DNA of 29,715 nt from Cyclostephanos tholiformis (Eukaryota > Bacillariophyta > Thalassiosirophyceae > Thalassiosirales > Thalassiosiraceae). The stretch lies in contig JALLPB010000050.1 of NCBI GenBank assembly GCA_036939975.1, positions 1 through 29,715 on the forward strand, in the 5' to 3' direction. The notes below the pieces were generated by a model. The model did not search any database and was not told where the DNA came from. It saw nothing but the letters and a program-made list of their open reading frames with translations. Positions 22,582 to 29,715 of this stretch are shown piece after piece (the first letter of the stretch is position 1; each line of letters begins with the position of its first letter). Made by a program: the position numbers and the translations under genes.

Positions 22582-22751
22582 CGGGGACTGTCCTCTTTGC
22601 TAATATAGTCGGGAGATGTGGTAAAGGAGGTTCGAAACGTACTTGTCACAACGGCCCTTAAATATATATAAAGTACTGAGGTATTTCTTCCGAGGGATAC
22701 TAAGAGAGAATAATATAATATAACAACTACCGACGTTTCGGAGATTACAGG

Positions 22752-23569
22752 CTAATTCTTCTCCGTCAATGACGGCGGCAGTTCTCCCGAGGCCTCGATT
22801 GTAACCTCGACCTTGGGCCGTCCATCATTCGACCCCACGGCCTCGATATCGTCCACGAATTCGTATCCCCCCAAGACCATACCGAACACAACGTTCTTAT
22901 TATCGAGCCACGACGTCTTCACCGTATTAATGAAAAACTGCGACCCGTTCGTGTTCGGTCCTTTGTTCGCCATGGACAGGAGGTAAAATTTATTATGGGG
23001 CACCTGACGAACGAAATACAATTGGGAAATATTTCGATGTATATCATCGATTAAGAACCATACGAGAAAAGCGCACGTGGACGGGATGGGGAAAGCGTTA
23101 AACATCATTAACAAACCGATAACAAGCATACCTCGAACGTTTCATCGTCGAAGTAACCGCCGTATATGCTCTCCCCTCCAACGCCATTGTGTTCAGTAAT
23201 ATCCCCGCCCTGTATCATGAAGTTGGGTACTATTTCGCGTGCGTTGCCGGGAGATGACGTCGTGGAATGTATGAGCATCGAGAGAGGAGCCGAGGAAAAT
23301 CGAGAAATCGGTGGGCATGAACCATCGAGCGAATTGCCGCGCATCCAGCACGGGGATCAAGAGCGTCAAAATGAAAATGCGCGAATACAAAGGTATTAGC
23401 ATCCACTCACTGATCCGATGGAACTTCGTACCCGCATAACACAGCGGCTTGCCGCTGATTTTGCCATCCCCGCCGTCGCATGCGCACAACGAACGAAAGT
23501 TCTCGACAGTCCTCGGTGCGATATTACCGAACAGTCCCAGCTCGATGCGTCCGCGTTTCGGTTCGCCGA

Positions 23570-23601
<32 letters not shown>

Positions 23602-24156
23602 GCTGCTATCGCTGTGATGTTTGCGGTGCGCGAATGCGTGTGTGCGCGTTTTTTTTTTTAGGGACCATCGTCATACNGAATGCGTGTGTGCGTGTTTTTT
23701 TTTTTAGGGACCATCGTCATACGTCGCGGGGGGGTCTCGGTGAGCTCGGTAATTTTTTCGATTCGATCATTGGCTTCGAGCGGCGTGTCCCCTCCCAAAT
23801 CCCCACACACCCCGGGCAACACTTACCGATGTCCAGATACACCCTGTGCGTCACCTCGGGAAGTTCGCTTGTTCGGAAGACGGACGAGAGAAGAGAGACG
23901 GATACGAAAAGGGGAGGGAGGATGATGATCAAACGAAGCTAGGGAATGGCAAGAACGATGGCATGGTCGATTCAGGGGGGGGAGGGGGAGGGAAGTTTGC
24001 TCGCTCTCTCCTCTCGTCCACTCACGTTCGCGGTTTCAACTTTGGCATCCTCGCCTTCTCTCGCGGCACGTCGTCGTCCAACGAGACGAGACTCGTCGCA
24101 GGATGCACGATGTATGCGATTAGCAGCGCCGCCGCTATTATCAGGGAACGGACCAT
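22752..24156 (-). CDS. Secretory cyclophilin (peptidyl-prolyl isomerase)
   Basis: Predicted to catalyse proline cis-trans isomerisation during folding. Five exons: 24156-24026, 23867-23827, 23611-23411, 23229-23132, 23003-22752; frame is kept and the product has about 240 residues. The N-terminus [17 protein letters not shown] is a signal peptide or membrane anchor, so ER, secretory or plastid location is likely. The domain runs from VTHRVYLDI through [62 protein letters not shown] and [11 protein letters not shown]. The catalytic Arg and the Phe, Met, Gln and Trp positions are conserved, but the His just before VVFG in human CypA is Asn here. An Asp-Glu repeat (a GACGAG microsatellite) lies near the start of exon 3, whose exact acceptor is uncertain (ACAG, ATAG or GCAG all keep frame). 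Intron 2 contains an assembly artefact. Confidence 0.88.
23632..23722. repeat. 45-bp duplication around a single N (probable assembly join)
   Basis: The 45 bp at 23632-23676 and 23678-23722 differ at one base only and are separated by a single N at 23677. Two nearly identical ends placed on either side of an N is the signature of contigs joined without merging their overlap. It falls inside cyclophilin intron 2, which is therefore probably about 46 bp shorter in the genome. Confidence 0.85.
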
Positions 24157-24467
24157 CAAGGCAGATTTAAGGGCAGCAATATTTGAGAGAGGAAAACCGA
24201 TTGGGCCGCCTCGAGCTCGCTCGTCGTCTCGGCTCGGCTATTAGAGTAGGTAGGTACCTATCGGTAGTAGGTACCTACGATACCTTCTTCACCTACTGTC
24301 TCTACAGAGGGTATGATGTACTCTCTAGTATGTATGGTACATACGATTCTTTTTTGGCATTGGTGTTTGGTTTTACGTGAAGATAGACTCCCGATTGTCA
24401 GGTAGATCCATAGATGAAGAATGAAAATAATCATGTTGTGTTGTGAAAATCACAAACCGACGAGGAG
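24157..24467. promoter_or_regulatory. Divergent upstream region with palindromes, cyclophilin / TRAPP-like
   Basis: 311 bp between opposite start codons. About 24246-24282 holds repeated GTAGGTACCTA palindromic elements, and about 24330-24346 holds GTATGTATGGTACATAC, an imperfect palindrome. These could form hairpins or bind dimeric factors; a promoter role is inferred. Confidence 0.5.
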
Positions 24468-25460
24468 ATGTCTCCTCCTCCATCGTCGTCGTCGTCGTCG
24501 TCATCGTCATCGATGGAGGCGGTGGCGCTACGTCAACGCCGCCATCCCGCCATCGATGCATTCGCCCGCGCCTCCCTGGAGCTCGTTGGGGCGTCGTCGT
24601 CGCCTCATTGCCGGGCCTACTACCGCGACTCGTCCGGACGCGCCAGCATCCGCCTGCGCGTGCGACTGCTGCTCGCGGCGGAAGGAAACGACGCCGACGA
24701 AGACCGCGTCAACGACGACGACGCCTCGGGCCTCGAGGCCTTACTCGAGTCCGGTTGCATCCGTCCCGCGCCCATCGTCGGGGGGGGTACGAGGTCCGCG
24801 AAAGCGACGATCGCGATCGCGGGTGCGTCGACGCCCGCGTCGCGCGACGACGGGGAAGACGAGGGCGAGGAAGATGGGGGGGAGGACGTGGAGAATGATG
24901 ATGATGACGATGATGAGGAGGAGGTGATGGTTTTGGGTGGCGTATCATCGCCATCGAATGCCAACACGATGCTCGCGTTCGAGTGCACCACCGCTTCCAA
25001 CGACATCGTCGACGACGACGGGGGGGGGGAGAGGTCGTCGTCATCGGGATGGACGCTCGAGGGGGTGACGATCCTGCGGACGGTCGTCGAACGACGACGA
25101 CGTCGTCCTTCTACTCCCCCGCGGCGGTCCTCCTCCTCCACATCCGACGATGCAGGGGTAGCGTCCGGCCTGATCTTCGACGTCGAGGTGGCCGTTCGGG
25201 GGAACGGCCCGATGACGACCTCGAGGAGGGGGGCGACGACGTTTGGTCGGCCGGAGGTGGGAGGGCTATACCTCCGCGCCGTCCTTAGGCAGAGGGAGGA
25301 TCATCGTGGTGGCGGCGATGGCGGCGGGGTCGCGACGGAGGGATCGCTTTTTTGCGACGGTGGCTCCGGGGGGACGCTCGTCGCTCGGATTCTTGGATCG
25401 GAATTCGTCGGCGGCACGAGACGCGTTCGCCCCCCCCCCTCTCCTCCTCTCACCCCACAA

Positions 25461-25493
<33 letters not shown>

Positions 25494-26888
25494 GGGGGGA
25501 GAGGACTACGAAACGCCATCGAATACCGCCACGGCGCTGTATATATGCGCACTCCGCCAATGCGGATCGACGCGACGCTGATTTCGCCACTTCGACTGGC
25601 CGTGCGCGAGGTCCCCGGAGCGCGTGGCGCGAGCGGATCGACGTTGGTCGAGGTGACCCTCGAGCACCCGACCGAATATCACGACGAGATGGTGACGGTC
25701 ACCGGCATATCCTTCCATCCAGGCCAGAGTCGTTTGTGGGCCGGAGATGTTAGTGATGATGATGATAGTGGCGATAACGATGATACTATATCGAGGTTCG
25801 GCGTGGACGACGATGGCGGCGGCGGCATCGATCGCGAAGATGGATCAAACCCCGACGGCGCGGGGACGTCAATGTCGACGTTGTCGTTCAGTAGGGACGA
25901 TCGTCGCACGATGATGGTCAGTACATCCATCGCCCGTCGTGAAGCCGCTGCTGAGGGGAAGTCGATGCAGGGGGGGGAGCTCTCTGTCATCGACATGTCC
26001 CGTCGCGTTCGATGGGGATATGCTCCTGGTAGCGCCCCCGACCTACCGCTGGTACTCGAACCGTACGAGGCATTCTCGTTTGTGATCCAGATCGATGCTG
26101 GCGAGGACGTCAGGAGCAGGGCGTTTCTGAGCCCCATTTCAGTCAACGCGATTATCGGTCGCCGTTATCGTAATCCAATCGCCGACTACGCAGGCGACGT
26201 GGGAGAAGACGAAGACAACAACGACGGGGGAGAACGAATCATGGTCGCCGCGGACGCTCGCTGGACGAGCTCCCGAGTCGGTGTCGAGAACAGCGACGCC
26301 TTTCGCGTCGACATGTCACTGCGCGGTGGCCTCGCGACGGCGTATCGCGTCGGCGCTCCCCTTGTGGTATCACTACGCGTTCTCAACCTGAGCATGGAAC
26401 CAAGGGATCTTATGCTGCTTATGGCCAAGGATGGTGAGGGGGGGGATGGTGGCTTGCGGTGGGATCGACCCGCTGCTGAGGGGAGGATGAGAAGGACCGG
26501 CCGAGTCGTCGATGGAGGGGGTGGAATCAGGAAGTTGGTGCATCAAAATTTGAATGCTTCTTTGCGTGCCAAGGGGAATCACCGGTTCAATACGGCGGTC
26601 GTCTCGGAAGTCAATGGATACACATTTGGAGTGTGGGGGCTCTCTGGAGACGACGATGGCACCACACGGCATCATCGGGATCACGAGCTTTTGGCCGTGG
26701 ATGCTGCCTTGCTATTGGGCGAGGTGAAGGGTCAGCACTCCATCGAGGCCGAGCTACGCTTCGTACCCCTTAGAGAAGGGACACTTAACGTACCCAATTT
26801 AAAGCTGTACGACAAGAGAGGCATGAAATGGTACAATTGTGTCCATACATTAAAAATCGTTGCAAGGAAGAGCAGTCATCTCGAATGA
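24468..26888 (+). CDS. Large protein with TRAPP-like beta-sandwich C-terminus
   Basis: Single exon, 806 residues, function not certain. The N-terminus has Ser runs, then MEAVALRQRRHPAIDAFARA; residues about 70-330 alternate short beta-rich pieces with Ser, Asp/Glu and Gly runs encoded by TCG, GAT and GGG microsatellites. The more ordered part starts at about 345 (YRHGAVYMRTPPMRIDATLI, then REVPGARGASGSTLVEVTLE), continues with FVIQIDAGEDVRSRAF, YRVGAPLVVSLRVLNLSMEP and DLMLLM, and ends in a block near LRFVPLREGTLNVPNLKLYD and KWYNCVHTLKIVA. This order of Ig-like strands recalls the C-terminal regions of TRAPP vesicle-tethering subunits (TRAPPC13/Trs65 or C10 type), which act at the Golgi. The assignment is tentative. 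The Met at 24468 or the one at 24513 could be the start. Confidence 0.65.
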
Positions 26889-27631
26889 GAAGTGTTTAGT
26901 TGCCCGCTTAAATTATGTGACATATTTGCAAAAAGTTGTGTTTAATCCGGCACTTTTGTTTAGTTATCCACATTCTGGGTGTTGAAAGGTGCAGTCAATC
27001 AGATATATTAAAAGATTAAAAGGTGTGGTAATTGGTGTCATCATCGGCGTGTACCATAAAATAGTAGGTAGGTGGCCATTCCCACCATTCGACCATCCCG
27101 CCATTCGGCAACCATTTCGGCATTCTGCCATTCCGCAATCCACCATTCCGCCATTCTGCCATTCTGTTAATATTTGTTGTGGCTTTTCTTGGAGTTACAT
27201 CATACAGTGTGACTCCGTAGCCTGCTTGCATCCACAATGTCTTTCAGTCCACAACTCACATAATGACATTGCTGGGAATGTCAGATTTTGAAATGTCGTC
27301 CCAAGTGTCAAAAAGACAGACATCTTTTATGTCACCCGACATGTCAAGCAACATGTCGCTAGAGATGTTGCCGACATCTCCAAAAAACATGTCTGCCAAG
27401 GACCGACATTGTCATTCACATGTTGCTGTCTGCTGACATGTTGGCTGACGTATGTATCAATAGTAATTACATATTCTACGCTCAGGTAGGTAAGTCAGTG
27501 AGAAGGGAGAGAGTTCTGTTGCCCTTTTTCTGTTCACCAAAACCAAAACAAGTTGGCAACACCACCCTTTTTCCACCAACACCTTCTGCAAACAACAACA
27601 CCACACACCTAACTCATAAACTTGTATTGTC
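26889..27631. repeat. Simple and palindromic repeats: CCATTC and ACATGTC clusters
   Basis: About 27075-27165 is a run of ten or so CCATTC/GCCATTC/CCATTCTG units at 7-12 bp spacing. About 27290-27440 holds about ten copies of ACATGTC, GACATGTC or GACATC/ATGTC half motifs on both strands. The rest has no open frame worth naming. The following 27500-27631 is CA-rich and pyrimidine-rich, as a 5' leader would be. Confidence 0.6.
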
Positions 27632-27829
27632 ATGGCAGAGAAGACTCAACAAAAGACAGAACCAGACAAAGAACCACCCAAACCCACTCAATGGAAGTGT
27701 CTGAATTGCAATTATATGAACTACTCTGACATATCCCAAGGTGTCTTCTCTGATTCTGATGAGGGAAGCCAAAAATGTGTCATATGTGCTGTTGTCACTC
27801 ACTGTGTAACAATGTCGTATCCAATTTAA
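27632..27829 (+). CDS. Small ORF with two CxxC pairs (doubtful gene)
   Basis: 65 residues, not recognised. A Lys/Glu/Pro-rich start (EKTQQKTEPDKEPPKPT) leads to QWKCLNCNYMNYSD, an acidic stretch and then KCVICAV, so two CxxC pairs about 22 residues apart could bind one zinc. The W-x-C-x2-C opening resembles RanBP2-type fingers, but the spacing to the second pair is too long. It is preceded by leader-like sequence and lies among repeats, so it may be a transposon fragment or the first exon of a broken gene. Confidence 0.3.
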   Translation: MAEKTQQKTEPDKEPPKPTQWKCLNCNYMNYSDISQGVFSDSDEGSQKCVICAVVTHCVTMSYPI

Positions 27830-27859
27830 AATAAGAAATCATCAATTGTCTCTATCTAA

Positions 27860-28363
27860 ACCAGGCCCTCTATAGAAGGCTACAGCGGCAATTTTGGGGC
27901 GAAAATTGGATTTTTGTCCCAGAAATGCCCTGAAAATCCTCCCAGATTCTTCTCCTTCCGGGGTGGGGCAAATTTGGGGCAGTCGGAGTGTTGCCAAATG
28001 ACGTCATCCCCCAGGCAATCCCCCAGATTTCCCCCCAAAATTTGAGTTTAAGACCACTCGAATATGGTAGAGTGAGTTTTTAAAACTCCCCCCCGTGCAC
28101 TGTTTTTGGCGATTTTCCTGGGGCAAAATCTGCATGTCGGACAGGATGCCTGGATGCTAGGCCTTCAATAGAATGGGTGTAAGAACTCTGGGGGATTGCC
28201 CGGGGGATGACGTCATATGGCAACACTCTGACTGCCCCAAATTCACCCAGCCCTTGAGAAGGCAAGGTTGGGGGGGATCTTGGGGGATTTTCAGGGCATT
28301 TCTGAGGCAAAAATCCAATTTTTGCCCTAAAAGTGCCCCTGTAGCCCTCTACAGAGGGCCTGG
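27860..28363. mobile_element. MITE-like element with long terminal inverted repeats
   Basis: The left end (starting ACCAGGCCCTCT) and the reverse complement of the right end match for about 170 bp with moderate divergence; landmarks on both arms are GGCTACAG, AAATTGGATTTTTG, CAGAAATGCCCTGAAAATCC, TTTGGGGCAGTC, TGTTGCCA and TGACGTCATCCCCC. The centre of about 130 bp is single copy in this element. It has no coding capacity. No clear target-site duplication was found (flanks TCTATCTAA and ACAATAATC). Overall this fits a non-autonomous foldback/MITE. Confidence 0.8.
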
Positions 28364-28410
28364 TACAATAATCCCCCGGCCCTCCCCCCCTCTCTCCCTC
28401 CCTGCCCTCT

Positions 28411-29040
28411 TCCTCACCTCTCTTTTTCCCATCATCATCAGCCAATGCTGAAGCCACAGCATCTCCTCTTCCTGCTGCCTCCTCCTCGCACTCATCCTCA
28501 TCCTGCGCTCCTCGCCTCACTATCATTGTCAACGTTGTGTGTGATAAAATCACGCATAGTCACCTTCCCCCCTAATGCCATGCCCCCTCTCCTCCTCCTT
28601 CATTGTCATCATCACATCATGTTGTTGTCATTGTCATTATCATCATCTTTGTCATTGTAGAACTTTGTACTATTCCTAGGTAGTAAGTGTTCTGATTTGG
28701 GTTTTGTGGTCATAAATTTTCCACCGCCCCCCACCCCCTCTATACATGTGAAATGCTAAATATCATAGATTTAGCAGGTATTTTATGACATAGGAATAGT
28801 ATTAAATTCTACAATGATGACAATGATGACAACAACTATGACAATGAAGGAGTGGGAGGGGGAGAGGGGGGGAGGGGGAGAAGGCAACAAGGATTTCATT
28901 GTGTGATGATGTCAATGATGATGGTGAGGTGAGGAGCACATGACTAGGACAGGGGTAAGGAGGAGGTGGCAGGAGGAGCTTTGGCTTTGGCTTTGGCTTC
29001 AGCTTTGGCTGATTATGATGGAAAAAAGAGAGGTGGGTGA
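28411..29040. mobile_element. Large imperfect foldback element
   Basis: The left arm (about 28411-28679) and the right arm (about 28791-29040) are imperfect inverted repeats of each other; the outermost match is CACCTCTCTTTTT against AAAAAGAGAGGTG, then ATCAGCC/GGCTGAT, and the innermost is TACTATTCCTA against TAGGAATAGTA. The loop is about 110 bp. The right arm contains a TTTGGC hexamer repeat (about 28980-29010) where the left has a diverged counterpart. It starts about 50 bp after the previous element and has no coding capacity. Confidence 0.7.
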
Positions 29041-29174
29041 CCTAGGCTGGTGGATAACTTCGTCCCCTGAAATGGATTGTTATGAGTGAAAACAAAGTGA
29101 CATGTACTCCAGGTCAAGAAGAAAAAATTATGAGCTTATTTTAATGCTTAAAAATGAAGTGGATTGCTTGATTT

Positions 29175-29280
29175 TGATCCGGTAGGGAGGGAATCTGGGG
29201 CAGTCAGAATGTTGCCATATGACATCATCCTCCAGGCGATCCCCTGGGTTTCCCCCCAAAATTTGAGTTTAAGACCACTG
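29175..29280. repeat. Partial second copy of the 27860 MITE family
   Basis: This matches about 27955-28058: GGGGCAGTC, GTTGCCA, a TGACGTCATC variant, CCAGGCRATCCCC and TTTCCCCCCAAAATTTGAGT follow in the same order. Only the inner left part is represented, so it is a fragment or a related family member. Confidence 0.8.
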
Positions 29281-29715
29281 GCCAGTCTTGGGGCTGACAT
29301 ATGTGCACAAGCAGACCTTGAAGCACATCTCTTTCTGCTTGCTAGAGAACTTCTTGTGCCCCTCCATGGTTTTTCATCAGTTTTGGCATGTTCTGTGAGC
29401 TTTTCTTGGACCTATGATACAGAAAAGGTAAAACATGTCCTTGGTCTGATGGGCATGCCAATTTTCTGTCATCTATTGAATTAGGAGGAATTAAATTGTG
29501 GCATGATTTTGCCATTTTCAGACATCGTCAATAGCATCATTGAATTAAGCGTAAAATTTAGCATGTTTTATGTACTTGGACCATCGTCTGAAAATTAACA
29601 CAGCCCTTAATCCTAAATTTCTACAAAAAATACGAATACTTGTGGAACTGTCGCAGCTAATATCAAATCTCGGTAGATCCGATATTAGATGACTGCAGAA
29701 TCATCTAAAGTCGGA
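29281..29715. other. Intergenic end of window, short hairpins only
   Basis: No gene can be supported. A minus-strand frame at about 29373-29275 reads MEGHKKFSSKQKEMCFKVCL and on to a stop beside the MITE fragment; it could be a gene or transposon 3' end but is only some 30 residues long. Near the window end are two small hairpins: CTAATATC/GATATTAG (29657-29664 with 29681-29688) and TTAGATGA/TCATCTAA (29685-29692 with 29701-29708). Confidence 0.35.

Noticed and set aside
24620..25141. Ser/Asp-rich minus-strand frame opposite the TRAPP-like gene
   Set aside because: It is an echo of trinucleotide repeats read in another frame.
28080..28553. Minus-strand 157-residue frame across the MITE and foldback
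   Set aside because: It runs through both inverted-repeat elements, is low in complexity and has no domain.

Overview
The window looks like nuclear DNA of a diatom, probably a centric one (inference). The protein genes are broken by short GT-AG introns of about 50-220 bp. Several products start with a signal peptide, and one has a signal peptide followed by an Ala-Trp junction and a Ser/Arg/Pro-rich stretch, the pattern of bipartite presequences for complex (secondary) plastids. Low-complexity Ser/Asp runs, poly-C tracts and transposon relics are frequent. No rRNA, tRNA or CRISPR array was recognised.

Layout. (1) 1-8026: gene-poor DNA with decayed protein-coding remnants, a relic of a KRBA2/Ginger-like integrase element on the minus strand (about 2941-4300), a cluster of ATGCAT-centred palindromes (2545-2860), and four or more diverged copies of one dispersed repeat. 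(2) 8027-26888: a compact gene block in which eight genes alternate strictly in strand: mitochondrial ribosomal protein bL28m (-), condensin subunit SMC4 (+), an NTF2/SnoaL-like protein (-), a protein kinase-PDZ-PP2C fusion (+), a WBP4/ZOP1-like U1-type zinc-finger protein (-), a secretory glutathione S-transferase (+), a secretory cyclophilin (-), and a large single-exon protein with a beta-sandwich C-terminus resembling TRAPP subunits (+). Each minus/plus pair shares a divergent upstream region (258-713 bp) and each plus/minus pair converges. (3) 26889-29715: repeat-rich DNA with a CCATTC-rich stretch, an ACATGTC-rich stretch, a short ORF with two CxxC pairs, and two large imperfect inverted-repeat (foldback/MITE-like) elements, one with a second partial copy nearby.

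The genes are mostly housekeeping (chromosome condensation, mitochondrial translation, splicing, folding, redox) and do not form one pathway. The standout is the kinase-PDZ-PP2C protein: one polypeptide carrying an apparently intact kinase and an apparently intact PP2C phosphatase joined by a PDZ-like domain, with a plastid-type presequence. All exon models were built by hand from reading frame, splice-site consensus and family alignment from memory; no transcript or database evidence was available.
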